This document shows, piece after piece, positions 1 to 13,874 of a stretch of DNA of 32,584 bases. Source of the DNA: Ichthyophonus hoferi (lineage: Eukaryota; Opisthokonta; Ichthyosporea; Ichthyophonida; Ichthyophonidae). Positions within the stretch are counted from its first letter, which is position 1. Every line of letters begins with the position of its first letter. The notes beneath the pieces were generated by a model, which was not told the origin of the DNA, did not search any database, and saw only the letters and a list, made by a program, of their open reading frames with translations. The stretch is taken from assembly GCA_002751075.1 (NCBI GenBank), contig NAOQ01000117.1, positions 6,838 through 39,421 of the forward strand. Direction: 5' to 3'. Position numbers and translations under genes: made by a program.

Positions 1-534
1 TCAGCCATTTTTTAGGTATATACCCGTTTACACAAATGTTAAAGCCTACCCCTGAAGAAGGGTATTCCTTACTTTCTTTACATCAAATTAAATCATTCCT
101 TCTTCCTTCGTATCAAGCATTTAACCTAGGCAACTGAGTGGATTATAATAGAAAACGTACATTAATGACTACATTTTTCCTACTACATACATATCACACT
201 CTTAACCTAGCAGCTCTATATCCCTTTATTAGACATCTATTTGGCGCCTTTTCCCACTTCCTATCTTCATTAATCTCTTCTATATTTTATCCTCTAAAGC
301 CATGTTCCCACATGCGCTCACACATAAGCTTAGCGTTATTTTTTTACTGTCACGTAGATTAGATTTAGCATCATTCACCCTTTGTGAGCTTATTGCTTTA
401 GTTTTGTACATGTATATGGTACGTTCACCTAAATTTATACACCACAACGCAAGCAGGCACATGTTTGTCAAAGCAAATAGAGTCTCATATTATTATTTTT
501 ATTATTATTCATATTATCTTCAACTGATACTTAC

Positions 535-645
535 TTTAGCTTCAATGGATTTCTTTTCCGCACTTGTTAACTCTCTTTTGTGACCATCTTTATCGTCGTC
601 GTCTTCAAACAGTTTATCAAGCGGATTACTCATGAATAGAGACAT
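535..645 (-). CDS. First coding exon of an unidentified gene, partial
   Basis: Read on the minus strand, an ATG at 645-643 opens 37 codons that end in AAA at 535, followed directly by a consensus GTAAGT donor (534-529) in phase 0. The peptide begins MSLFMSNPLDKLF, followed by an acidic DDDD tract and a Lys/Glu-rich stretch ending SIEAK. A second in-frame ATG lies four codons in (633-631), and MSNPLDKLF from there looks an equally good start. The charged composition, clean frame and strong donor support a real 5' exon. I do not recognise the protein and could not find the next exon between 1 and 528, so the first intron may extend beyond the window. The gene is divergent from MRD1, with about 1.9 kb between the two starts. 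Confidence 0.5.
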
Positions 646-2516
646 TTTAGAATTTTCAAACGCTAACTAAACCACAACGTTAACTGGTTATCTGTATTCT
701 ACAGTTAACAAGAAAATGCTTAAATATATTTATATATGAAAGCGAAAAGATAAGATGAAAGTCAAAATAGAGTTATTAGTTATTTTTATATTCGCATGGT
801 TTATTTACTTTACCTTGTACCTAGTATAGCCCTCAATTTAAGTGACTCACAAGTGGAAAGAATCATGTGATGATTGGTTTAATATAACATAAGACAGCTT
901 TCTGGTTTTTTAGTACATTTTATTGGTGCATAACATATCTCAAGATCAAAAACCTCGTGCGGTGGGAAGCTCAATCAAAATACTAGTTTAAACTAAAATA
1001 TGCGAGTATGAATATATCCCATCATCATTAAAACGTGGACAATATAATATGCAAGATATTATCTTTTACATAGGAGTTGGGCTTTGGTTCTGCAGGGCAT
1101 GTACCTGGCTTTACATTATGAAGCTAAATCAATTAAGTAATATAATTAAATAATGCAAACATTATCTATCCTGTGATTGTAACTATTAGACGGAATGTAA
1201 TGTCAAAAAGTGCCCAGATTAACGATGTATCATAGTAACACCATAGCCTCGTTTATCCCTACACTCTAGCATTTATCGTTACTAATAATATTTTTAACAC
1301 AATGTTCCTCTTAGGGCTAAGACATTAAGGGTTTGTAAGTATCCGTTCACTCCATTTTTGATACTAGTCAGGGCCATTAAGCACTTTTGAGAGGATTAGC
1401 AACATCATCCCTGTTTTTCTTCAGGATTTTTTTAAAAAAGATAAGCCATCGTTAGTATCTCAGGATATTATATCAGTGTTGAACCAATTATTATAATTGA
1501 ATTGAGACAATTGGAATTTGGAGTTTAATGGACTTTCATTTTGGTTGTTCGTTTTCACCCTGTAGTAGGAATTGAACTTCTACATATTTCTTAGAAATGA
1601 ATTAAACTTCCATGTTGGCCATGGATCGACCGCTTCAACCAATTATAGTAATTTATCACCAACTGGCACTATTTGTTGTTTTGATGATGTCTTAAAGAGT
1701 CAAAGATAATAGTAAGAGCCTGTACAATATGCAACTCAAAGCCTCTTGGAAATCAAAGAATGTAAAGGCTATGTGCAAGCCAGATCTTTAGTTAGTACTG
1801 AAGACTTAAGTATTTGATGGTATTGTAATGCACGGAGGGTTATAAATATACTGTTAAAAAAAATTTAAATCGACGTAGTACTACTTTTTTGGTGAGTGCT
1901 GTTGATGATATCTAAGTATTTCTGCCTTGAAAGTGGAATTATGATGTTTGTAAAATAAATAAAAACCTAGACCATTTCCTAGGATTATTGCTTGCAGTTC
2001 AATACAAAATAGATTGGAATCTAGGACTGATTATATTACGCTATGATCATTACCCCTAATTTTATAGTTGTTAATGTTCTATAGCCAAATATAATACTAC
2101 ATAGACCCTTGCCACGAGTGGTACGTCACCCAAGTTTTGGCAGCATGCGCAAATACTTAAAAATGTAGCTTTGGACATCGATTAACGTAACAGTTGAGCA
2201 TAATTCAAAATTATAATCGTAATTTGCGATCTAAAATGCCCAATAAAAATGTCTTATTGTTTTATCAACCAACTTACCACGCAAACGATTGGCTGTATGG
2301 TGTTCTTTTAGTCAATAATATGGTAGATTGTTGGTGAGCCTTTTGTTTTACGTAATTATTAACGCCATAATACACGTGTACAATGACCAAATGCAGCCTA
2401 TCTGCAATAGCAATGGCAAATAATCATTACTGGCTAGTTTGATCTGTATCTATATCTTCTCTCTCATCCATCTCACACATACATACTTAATAGTCTAAAG
2501 ACAACAATACGCAAAA
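646..2516. other. Intergenic spacer between two divergent genes
   Basis: AT-rich sequence without a convincing ORF, RNA gene or repeat on either strand. It separates the minus-strand exon at 645 from the MRD1 start at 2517 and should contain both promoters. A pyrimidine-rich stretch near 2450-2480 lies just before the MRD1 start and may be part of its promoter or 5' UTR. No clear TATA element could be chosen. Confidence 0.5.
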
Positions 2517-2768
2517 ATGTGAGTTATTTATTATTCACGGGTGCTGGAAATCATAGTTATCTTTTATTTATTTATTTCACCCGAAAATGTTATGAGAAAG
2601 GCCTTCAATCGACAGCAAGATAAATACATGTTTTAAACACACTTCTTGGTTTTACTTTGTCTTTATCTTTTTTTTTTACCTTTCACTGTGACCAGAGAGA
2701 CAACTATTGAGCATTTGCTTATATAATGATAATAAAAGGAAAGCATACTGATATGATATACCGGCAGG
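2517..2768 (+). other. MRD1: MRD1 start codon split by intron 1 (AT|G)
   Basis: Exon 1 ends ...GCAAAAAT at 2518 and is followed by a perfect donor GTGAGT (2519-2524). The acceptor CAG ends at 2767, and exon 2 begins G-TCG-CGT-ATT-ATT. Joined, this reads ATG TCG CGT ATT ATT, matching the MSRIIVK start of yeast Mrd1 and the MSRLIVK start of human RBM19. Exon 2 has no usable ATG in this frame, because an in-frame TGA lies at 2754-2756. The ATG at 2753 is in another frame. The intron is 249 bp. Confidence 0.8.
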
Positions 2769-5700
2769 TCGCGTATTATTGTCAAAAACCTTCCCAAGCA
2801 TATTACTGAGGAACGGGTGAGGGAGCACTTTTCCCAAAAAGGAGAAGTCACTGATGTGAAACTCAAATACACAAAGTAAGTTGCTGTGTGTTCTACAATC
2901 ATAGACATTGGTGTTGTTTTTGCAGCCAAAAAAACTACTCTCATAGAAAAACTTATATTTGTACACTACACATGTGTACATACCCACCCACTTAGTGACT
3001 GTTTTTCTCGATTTTTCTATTTCTCTTTGTCTAAGTAATTTCCACATCTACAAGTCTTTCAAAAGAAATTCTAGTCACAAGACCTCTGACCACGACCAAT
3101 ACACTTATTCTTGTTTATATACTTAAACATATGCTTGATTCGTGTAAATGTATCTCAATTGTTGATTTATTAGTCTTAAACTACTGCGTACACATACACT
3201 TGATAAAATAATAATTCAACCACCCCTTCTTTATCCAATAGGGAGGGTGCTTTCCGTCGGTTTGGTTTTGTTGGTTATCGCACGGCCGAGTCAGCTGAAC
3301 AGGCTGTAAAATATTTTCAGGGCACATACGTGGACACCTCCAAGATAGAAGTTGATCTGGCTAAGACGGTAGGTCACCCTTTTTTCTTTGTATATGTTTT
3401 AGGTTAAAGTGAATAATGTAGTATAGAGTGAGCCGGTAAGAAGAAAGAAATGCAAAGGAAATTATGGACAGAGGACTACAGTGGAAGATGCGAAGAAGGA
3501 GGACCCATGTGTTCAGTTTCCTACGATTATTGCTTTACCTATATATATTGCTGTGTGCGTGCATTTTATGCTTTATGTATACATATATGTGGGGCGTACA
3601 TGACATGCATGAACACGTTGTAGTCTTCTTAAAGGGAATGTAACACATATCAAGGACAAAGTATTAATTGATAGGCGGGGTCATATAGATCAACGATCCT
3701 ACATTGGACCGACCATGGAGTCGTTACTCTACTGGAAGCTCCGCGCATACCAAGGTGGAAGAGGGTGTGCTGAGAAAGAAGATGGAGGCAATGAAAAAAG
3801 AACAGAGTGATGAAAAAGGTAATAGACCTTACTGCCCACACAAGATACACACGATAGATTGTACATACACTTCCATTCTTCTTTTTGGCATTCTTATACA
3901 TACTCCCGCGTGTTCTTTTACATACAAGCATTGCCATTCTTGACACCACATTTATTAAGGATTATCTAGGTGTGTGTATCAACACTGTGGCGTCTTTGTC
4001 ACCATTTGTTTACACGCTTTGCTATTGAATTAGTTTGAATTATACAGAGGATGGAATCTACCGAGACAAGCGAGGGTGAGAGTAAAGTTGTTTGTTGTGT
4101 TGTTTCGTCAAGTTGAAAAATAAAGCCTAGCCTATAAGGATATATGTTACAACATTTTTTCTTTGTGATATATATATATACATGCTATCAAGTGATTATT
4201 TTAAAATATGTGGAGAACTAATACGTGGCTGACTGCACAGTGGAGGTTTATAAGAAGAAACAGAGAGAGCTGGCCAAGGAGAAGAAGGCCAAGGCCTTGA
4301 AGACATTGAGTGATATTTATGGAATCAAAGTACGTGTTTAGACCTACTACAATCCACACACACACACATATATATATATATACGCATGTACATACATGCA
4401 GGTACATGCTTACTTACATGTGTATTTTTTCCCTGAGCCAAACACAAGACGGGTCTCCAGATAAAGATGTTTCTCATACTATGTTATTCACTATTATCCC
4501 GTCAAATAATTCATATCATACATTGTTATAATCCAATAAATGTGATTGGCCGCATATACATATGTATTTTTATATAGATATATGCTTGCACATTACTTAG
4601 CTACAGTTCTACCCCATACACATATACAATTATATATTCTAATAACACACACGCAATTAAGCCTTACATATATACCCGAGAACCATACACACAAAGACAT
4701 TTATATGTAAATTTGCATGTACAATTTTACCTCCTTCATATCCTATACATATTTCTCCTTCCGGCCTTAATCTATCATTATTTTTATACAGGATATGAAT
4801 GACCCTGAGCTCCAAGAATTTTTAGAAGTTTCTAAATCACGATCGTCAGCTAAGACATGGTCTAACGAAGATACGGCCCTATACATGGCTCAGAAGAAAG
4901 ATGAAGCAAAGGTATATGCACAAACAGCTAGATAGCAATGAGGTCATGGAGTATGATAGATGTGTATATGTTTATTGGCTCTGTATATGCATCGTGGGTA
5001 CATATTGACTGTTTTATCAGATTATGTTATCAATAAATACTGGATCTTTGTTATTATTTGATTTATGATGTTGTGCCCTCCTCCTGCCCTCTTAAAATTT
5101 AATCTTCTTGTTATATATGTAGCCAGATGTATTTCCTTTTTGTATATCTTCTTTGCATTGTATAGTCATATACCCTCACATCATCACAGCTTAATCCTCT
5201 TTTATTTCAACTTCGTTGCCCCACATCTATCTCTAGTCAAAATTAAAGTAGTTTATTCGTTCAATCATCGGATAGATCAATAATATTATTCTCTCCTACG
5301 ACTAGATCAAGACGGGTATGCGAGTGAAGGTGGAGGCAGTCGACGCCAAGCGTCCTGCCGTAGAGGGAACGCTGCACACACGCACTCACATCACATTTGA
5401 CGATAGTGAGGGTGACCAAAGTGATGACGACTATCAAGATTTACCCGTGAGTGCTTTGGTTTTTAGATCTATGCATATTTTTACATTTTATATATTTATT
5501 GTCCCATTAAAATGATTTTTATCTCTATATTGACGCTATGAAATTAATTATTGCTATTGTTATTACTCTGCACGTGCCATTGTATCGCAACCTTGTACGA
5601 TTCTACTTTTAAAATACAAGGCATAAATTTTCCTCGATCGATTAATCCTAACATCAATCAATTGTTTATCGTATTTCGATGACCATGTCCTTCCAGCTCT

Positions 5701-8700
5701 ATATAATTTCCTCTCCCTCTTTCCCTCCAACCTCTCACTAATGCTCTTTCTTTACCATACCCAGGCCGCGGGCGATACAGAGGAAACTACACCAATGGAA
5801 AAGAAGGAGAGTGACGAGGACGAGGTCACCAAGGAAGCCCTTCAGTCCAAATCTGATTTGGACTATTTTAAAGCAAAAATGACTCTAGGTGATAACGAGG
5901 GAGAGGGAGATGATGATATCGAAATGGAAGGAGACGAGGAAGGAGAGGAAGAGGAAGAGGGAGAGAAAGAGGAAAAGGAAGAGGACGATCAGGAGCTTGA
6001 CACTGCTGATGCGGAAAACACGGTGGAAGTGGCGGATGATAATAAGGATGATGAGAAGGTAGAGGGTGATGCTCGCAGAGTTGGAAAAGGAGGAGAGGTG
6101 GCCACTGAGCAGAGTATTGCAGAGACCGGCCGGCTGTTTGTGCGTAACTTGCCCTACACGTGCATGGAAGAGGACCTGTCTGAATATTTTAAGAAGTTTG
6201 GTCCCCTATCTGAGGTATATATATGTATGCATGAACGTCTGGTTCTCGCCATAGTGTGCTGTGAGATCCACGGGTGTGAAACACTAATACCGTATATATA
6301 TATCTAGTTATGTGTCTAGGGTTAACGGGTGTTGTAGAAGTTGAGTTCCTAAAAAATTGTCTGTTTACCTATGCTATGGTTGACTGTTTATTTGTTTCTT
6401 TCTGCCTGAGGTGTTATACATGTCTTGTCTTGGCTCTCTTCTCTGTCAAGTTCATTTTTTTTCCATGATCTTATTATCTTCCTTTTTATATTTTTTTATA
6501 CATGTTTAAGACATCCTTTATATCAAGCACTGGCTGACATAATATATATCTTCATTTATACTTTTACATGCTTATACAAAAAATTCTATTTACGTATACT
6601 TATACTTCTACATATTCAGGTCCATATGCCCCTCGACAAAGAGACCCACAAACCTAAAGGAATGGCCTATATTCTTTATACTTTCCCCGAACATGCCATT
6701 AAAGCGTTTGCAGATCTTGACGGACAAATCTTCCAGGTAATTTTTCTTTTCTCTAATAGGTGTTTCATTTATTCATGTTTATACAACCGATTTTATGTCT
6801 ATGGGCCCAATACACTCATCGATTTTTTATGCAGGCTTTTACTGGTTACTTTCATTTCTCTACTCACTCTAATTGCCAATCGACCTACATATGTCCTTTC
6901 TACCACCATCTCCTTCCATATTTTACAATAGCCTTTTACTCACTGCTTTTACTACCCTCCTTTTCTTTCCTCTGTTCTCTCTTTTTCTCCATTATTAGCA
7001 ATTTATGCTGTTGTTTGCAGTCAGTCAGTGGTTATGACATTCCATGTTTCATATCTACCTTCTCTCTTTAGTTATTTTTATTCTTTGCGTATTTTGCATC
7101 AGTCGTCTCATCCACCCTCTCCCACCTCATATTACTTTCGAATTGCTAGTTATACTCACTGGCTACAGCAATACCTGTTTATTACCATTATTGCTATTTT
7201 CTAATCTATATCTACCCCTTCTATCGAACTATAGGGCCGCATTCTACACATTTTGCCCGCCCGTGCTCTGGTAGAGAAAAAGAAGGAGGATGTTAACAGT
7301 AAATCGTTTAAAGGAAAAAAAGATGCACAAAAGAAAGCAGATGCTGAGATGGACTACAATTGGAATTCACTCTTCATTCGGGTAAGTCACAGGGATTATT
7401 ATAAGGAATATATATATATATATGCAATTGAGGGGGATGTGATATGAAACTGGAAAGATAATTATGCTAATACGAGGGGTTTCATCTTTTAACAACGCAG
7501 AGCGACACGGTGGCTTCTGCCCTAGCTGAGAAGCTCAAGGTAGCTAAAGGGGATATTCTCTCGAAGGATGCCGATAGGTAAGTAGAACGTTTGATACTTA
7601 TTTTGTTTTCCCCTTCGATGTATATAAGTTGTTTCTGTCATTGATTCATCAAGGGTGTATGTAGAATAATTTACAACCCTTGCTATTGTCCTTAAGCGTG
7701 GGCTCGTTGAAGTAGATATATCTCTCTTGTCAGTGGTTATGTATTACTGTATGTTAAGAGCTCTTATCATATATGGATAGAGGAGGCCGGGCCAGGATAC
7801 TGACTGGAGATTGACCAATGCAGTATGGCCGTACGCATGGCATTGGGAGAAACCCATATCATTCAAGAGACAAAACAGCATTTGCAAGAGGTGGCCGTCT
7901 CTTCCCCTAATTTTTCTTTCATTTGCTCTTGCTTTCTTCGTCCTCTGTTCTCCTATTCTACACTGGCTATGTAGTTAGACATTCATATACAGGTCTTCCC
8001 GCTATAACTATCTTTATAACCCCTTTTTAGTTAGGTTGTATTTCCCTTTTTTCCTTTTACTAGTGACTATTTACATTTCTATTACTATATATATATATAC
8101 CTGAGTGTGAGATATAGATATATTGAATATTTATAAGTCCAATGATCAGAAAATATCATATGTTTCACTCTGATTATAAAAGGAAAACCAAGTCAGATAA
8201 TAACCAGAGCAAAATTTTAATAGAAATAAATTGTATTCATTGGCGCCTATTTATTTGATGTGGGCGTGATCTAATTTTAAACAATTTTTAGCCAATGGGT
8301 GCATGCATATCTTAACCTATTTTGATAGTATAATGTAGTCTGTCTACCCCAACCTTCCTCACAGTACATTATATTATGATTTTTCCATTACATCGACTTG
8401 CTACTTATTTTTAATTTTTATTTGATATACCTTTATATACTAAGACTTATGTACGTTCTTACATACGCATATGTATATCTTCCTATCTTCGTGTGTATAC
8501 TATATTCCTATTGAGACTACATGCTACTAATTCACTGGTACGATAGATTGGTGTTAACTTGCTAGCCGAAATTAAATTATTCTACGGCAACGTGAAGGCT
8601 ATTAATCCTAGACCGATACGTGTAATAAAAGCTAACTATTGTCTATGTATTCGTCGGTATTTCTTTACCAATCATTAAAAACAAAATTTTACAATTATAA

Positions 8701-11700
8701 GAGAATATTATATATATATATACTTTTTATCGTGACCTGACCTCTACCTAATCATCGCAGGAGGGTGTGCGCCTCGAAGTATTTGAGAGAGCAGGAAAAC
8801 AAGCACGTAGTAAGACAGTTATGATTGTGAAAAACGTTCCCTTTGAAATCACAGAGGACGAAATTAGAGCCTTATTTGGCAAACACGGAGAGATTAACCG
8901 AGTATGTATTGCCCCTCTCTAGGTAGCTCCAGTGATTGTATCTTATTAAATGCTTTTTGTTTGTATTTTTATTTCCTCTATTATACCCTATCCCTTAACC
9001 ATTCCATCAGCCTGTGTAATCACGTTTATTAAACCTTTAATTTATTAACCAGTAATATGTCTGATTATTATAGCTTCATTTGTTAATAGATTGATTTATC
9101 TCAGAGATAGCACCTTATGCATACATACATACTATCATATATGCATAGCTTATACGTGTAAAGTATCACTCATTTGGAAGATTTATGAGATTGACCCACG
9201 TGTTTTATATGTGCACACATACGTCTTACGCAATCATTCCCTTATTAGGTAGTGCTGCCACCCACTCGTACGATCGCTCTGGTGGAGTTTGCTGAGCCTA
9301 CCGAGGCCCGTGTGGCTTTTAGGACACTAGCATATTCCAAATTTAAGACTGTGCCACTCTATCTAGGTACTTCCATCTATATTCTTGCGTGGATGCACTG
9401 GTTCTTTATAACTCATATCTAATCATCTTTAGTCATTAAAATTAAACGTCACTACATCAAGCCCTTTAATATACCAAACACCAATCTAACTGCAGGCACT
9501 GCGTACACGTATTTCAGAACCATTTTGTTAACAACAATAATAACAATATATGCTTATTGTTTCAGATCTTACTTTTGCTTTTATTCATCTAGCTTGTGTC
9601 TGACCTTTATCCTCATGAAGTTTCTCGATATCTATTGATTTTTTCCTGTGCTTATTTGATATATGATTCATAAATTATACCGTGTTAACCATTGTGTATT
9701 GTAGAATGGGCTCCAGAGGACGTGTTTGAGGGACCTTATGATCCCAATGCCTCGGAAAAACTCAGGACAGAAAAAGAGACCAAGGATAAGGTATGATTGT
9801 GTTTTCAGTACATTCTTGAAGAGTGTGTGTGTATGTATGTGCATGTGAGAAAGAGATAGAAAAAGGAAGAGAAAGAATGAACATGTCTGATAAGAAAACT
9901 ATTGGTAATCATACACACTGATGATTAAAATATATCCTTGTATTCGTGTAGGATGTCATTTATAATTGAAAATCCGTTTTACAATCATCCATATACATAT
10001 AATACGCATATTATATGAATTAGAACCCATGTCATTTGAACAAAGGTATAAAGTTGAATATATTTATTAGTGGCTAGGTTTGAGGCCTATCTATATGTTA
10101 TGTCTAGAGTATTGTTTGCTTGTGCCACCTACTACCTAAATAATGATGGTGGGCGCAGTCTGCCATAGTTATATATAGGCATGCGTGCATGTCTGTATAT
10201 CTGTAAATAAGTGTACAAGTATGTTTTCATGTAGTACAAAAAGGTTTTCAAACTGAAATTGAAATACATATTTACTAATACTCGACTACTGTGGACATCT
10301 TATAGGTTAAAGAGAAAGACATGGAAGAGGAGGAAGAAGATACGTCCAACCAACAACTATCTGTGTTTATTAAGAACCTCAACTTTGATACCACAGAAGG
10401 TAGGTTATTCGTTGTGTTAGAAGGAGAAATAAAGAACATTCGCTGTTTACGACATTCTCCTCCCTATTTAGTTTATCTCTTACAACTCTACTCTTGGTGC
10501 TATAGTTAAATTCAGTAAAATATTCAAAGTGATTAAATATTATTTCCTCTCCCGCTACAGAGACACTCCAAAAAATATTTTCTAAGGCCGGAAAGCTCAG
10601 AAACGTCAGGGTTGCTACTAAGGCGGACCCTAAAAATCCTGGCAAGACAGTACGAAATTTCATATCTTTATACTATTATATACATTCATATAAAACGTTA
10701 TATGCTTACCTAACACACTACTGCCTTCACTCCTATGAAAAGGAAGAAATCTATACAGACACATAAATATGGTAGCAATATGATATTATACTAGTACGAT
10801 AGTATGATGGTACAGGCCAGTTTTCTACTTCTCTGAAATACCCGCTTCGCACTTTGATTGGTTTTTCTTTTTCTCTTTTTTTCTTCTTTTTTTGCTTTCA
10901 GTTATTCTATTATATTACAAAACAACACCTATATACACGTTATCATCTCTTGGAAAGCTTATAGGCCGATGGAAATATATACTCAACCCAAAAAACACCT
11001 CCATATTCAGTTGTCTATGGGCTTTGGTTTTGCTGAATACCGCGCAAAGGAGGGTGCTCAGAATGCATTGAAAATTCTTCAGGTATGTTTATGCTTGTGC
11101 CTGTCTACATTTTTAAATAGATACTTGTTCAAGTGTTATTATTATAATTGTACTACACACCAAGAAACAACTTCTTTGCACATTCATATACCTTGCGATG
11201 CTGAGTATATATATGTCTAGATCATAGCATGTCTGCATATCAACATAAGTTTTTCTCCATTTCTATGTTTACGAATACATACATTTACATATATGCACTG
11301 CCTTCATATATAGAACTCGCTTACTACTAAATTTTCGTTCAAAGCCATGGCTGCCATTTATTTTTAAAAAGAGATAGCAACTGTTTCTCTCTGACTTCTG
11401 GCGCTCCTTAACGTAGCTACACATGTTGCCCTGTACGTACATATAACCATATACCCAATACACCCATACACCACAGCATGTGAAGGTAGATGGGCATGTG
11501 TTGGAGCTCAAGATTTCCAAGAACGATGGAAGCAAGAAGCCCAGTAGGAGAGTAAGTTTTTATTTCTCTTATAAATGATGAGAATGGTCAAATATATTCG
11601 TAAGTAGGGTGGGATAAGAGTCGTTTAGATAATGTTATTGTTATTTGTTCAATGGGTTTTTTAGTTAGTGTCTAGATAGTTTATCTTTAACAGTGTGATC

Positions 11701-13874
11701 AGTGCTACATCATTCATGGTTGAGACACTTCCATGTATCCTGGAAATTCTGACTGCATCCACGTGGAATCTTAGCCATTTTGTTTTTCACTGTTAGAATT
11801 GCACCCATAAACGTTGGTATTTTGGCTTAGTATTTTGGATTCTGTTTCAGTTTTTATTATTTATTTTAAAAAAATCTATGTAATATTGCACCTAATATAC
11901 ATAATCATTCTTTGACGAATACAGTGTTTAGCATATTAAAATTCCGACTGCCACCTCTCATATACATACAGCTATTAATACTACATGTCTAGACCTTTGA
12001 CAGATTGTCATAGGCAAGCGAGAGTGTGTATACTAGATTCACTGTTGGGAAGAACGAACGCCAAGAAAAGATAGAGATTAGTTATTTGTGGTTTAGTTTG
12101 GACAGTAGGTAACATAGTTGTCTCCACAGAACGACAAGGAGGGAAATAAGATACAGGGAAGTAAGTTATTGATTCGAAACGTGCCCTTTGAAGCCAATAG
12201 GAAGGAACTGCAAGAGTTGTTCAGGTATTGCTTGGCCCACTGTATTATTCCCCATAGCTTCTCTCTTTTTTCTTTTTTTTTCTTTTTTGGCATCTTCTAC
12301 AATGACAGTATCCTTTTACATCTCGTTCCTCTATCCATTGTTTATGTTTCTCTCATGTCTCCTAAATTTTAAACAGTCGTTGATCAATGGCATTATTTGA
12401 CTGTTTATGTCCATAGTTTTAGCACCCTTTCAGGGTCAACATAACATATCTGACAGCCATGTACCTGTATTCCATCTGTGTATGTGAGCAGGGGTCGTCC
12501 TTTGATTAATGTATTTCTACATTGTTCTTTTAATTTCTTTTAGATCTACATATTAATTTCACACTTCGTATGAAAGCATATACAGAAGTTTTTGAAGTAG
12601 GTCATAATATACATACAGATGTTAAAAAGCGCCTATATACTTAGTTTTCATCCTCTCTTTTTTTTTTCACATACCTGTACACTCTCCCCACACCTCCTTC
12701 ATCCTTTTGTTAATATCTTGTATTCACTCCCTTTTGCTAATCTCTCGCTCCACATGCATATAGTCCATTCGGTCAGCTCAAGACTGTGCGTGTTCCTCTG
12801 AAGTTTGATGGTACGCATAGAGGTTTTGCTTTCATCGATTTCGTCAGTAAGCAAGAGGCTAAGAATGCCATGGAGGCACTCAGAAGGTGAGTGATTACTT
12901 TATGCATGGTATTTAATCTTTATAGATATACACATGTACATATGTATGTGTGGCAGCGAGACCATATAATCCTACGCAACCCAATCTTATTTTTTCTTTT
13001 TCTTTTTTTTTAAAAAAAGTTGTTGCTTTTTCTTTGCAAAGGTGATTGGACAGATATCCGAGTATGTCATCTCAGCATTTGTCTGTGATTTTTGTGACTT
13101 CATTTTTTTTTTTTCACTTTTTTTCTTTTCATTGTTCTTTTATTATCCCTTGTGTATTTCAATTCCTTCCCCTCCCCACTTCATACTACCTCTTAAAACC
13201 ACACATGAGCCTACAATCGTGTGCTATCACTGCACCGTCTTACGTAATATTTTCATACACAGTACTCACTTTTACGGACGCCATCTGGTGATTGAGTATG
13301 CCAAGGAGGACCCTAATATTGATTCGCTCAGAGAAATGACTGGTACCCTCCCTCCCTCTCACTTACTTATTATTACCGCCCCCTACCCAAAGACCTTATA
13401 TGACTTAAGAAGAAATAACCCTTAGCTGGTGTACATATGCATGTGGTTGCATCAAAAAAGCGGTTGTAAACATCTCGTTGATAGTAATCTTGTGACAGAC
13501 TATATTCCGTTCAGTTTAGGAATATATATGATTGTGTGTATGCGCGTGTATGTATATAGTGATGCTTATGTACATTAATATAATCTAATGGCATATCTCA
13601 ATCTTATTATTTAAGTCAATAATCACATTCCGTATTTTAAATAGTTACACCATGATACGGAGTTCTTTATTAACCCTCTTTCCCATCGGGATCTTTTTGT
13701 ACGAGCATATTATACAAATACAATTATATACACGTGTACATACATACATACATACATACATACATACATACATACATACATACGCACATATTATCATAAA
13801 CAGCTAAACATTACGTAGGAGATGATGAGCCAGCCAGTAAGAGGCGCAAAGTAAATGTGATGGGCAAAGATTAA
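2517..13874 (+). CDS. MRD1: Mrd1/RBM19-type multiple-RRM pre-rRNA processing factor, 23 coding exons
   Basis: Coding exons: 2517-2518, 2768-2875, 3242-3368, 3689-3818, 4241-4329, 4792-4911, 5306-5446, 5765-6214, 6620-6736, 7235-7381, 7501-7577, 7824-7890, 8761-8901, 9249-9366, 9705-9790, 10306-10399, 10561-10649, 11011-11082, 11477-11551, 12130-12224, 12764-12886, 13263-13342, 13819-13874. All junctions are GT-AG and all phases close, giving 2604 nt (867 residues plus TAA); yeast Mrd1 is of similar length. Five RRMs are visible: residues 2-80 ([17 protein letters not shown]), about 360-438 ([11 protein letters not shown]), 543-613 ([11 protein letters not shown]), 657-737 ([20 protein letters not shown]) and 762-840 ([19 protein letters not shown]). 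An acidic Glu/Asp-rich linker precedes RRM2, and the C-terminus has a basic KRRKV, a likely nuclear signal. Known family role: nucleolar, binds U3/pre-rRNA in the small-subunit processome and supports the early cleavages leading to 18S rRNA. The start is discussed separately because an intron splits the ATG. Confidence 0.95.
13737..13783 (+). repeat. (TACA)n microsatellite in the last MRD1 intron
   Basis: About eleven near-perfect TACA units end 35 bp before the acceptor of the final MRD1 exon (13818/13819). The tract lies in the usual branch-point/polypyrimidine neighbourhood. Length variation would therefore change branch-site spacing, though an ordinary neutral microsatellite is the simplest reading. 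Confidence 0.9.

Noticed and set aside
1-55. Second exon of the left-edge minus-strand gene (reading GFNICVNGYIPKKWL after a TTCTTCAG acceptor)
   Set aside because: The open frame needs phase 1, while the upstream exon ends in phase 0, and nothing conserved supports it.
4048-4075. Possible extra MRD1 exon (acceptor TATACAG, donor GTGAG) giving EDGIYRDKR
   Set aside because: It is 28 nt long and shifts the frame of the next exon. Joining 3818 directly to 4241 gives GTG GAG GTT and keeps the conserved frame.
13737-13783. CRISPR-like or satellite array
   Set aside because: Plain tetranucleotide microsatellite with no spacers, inside a spliceosomal intron.
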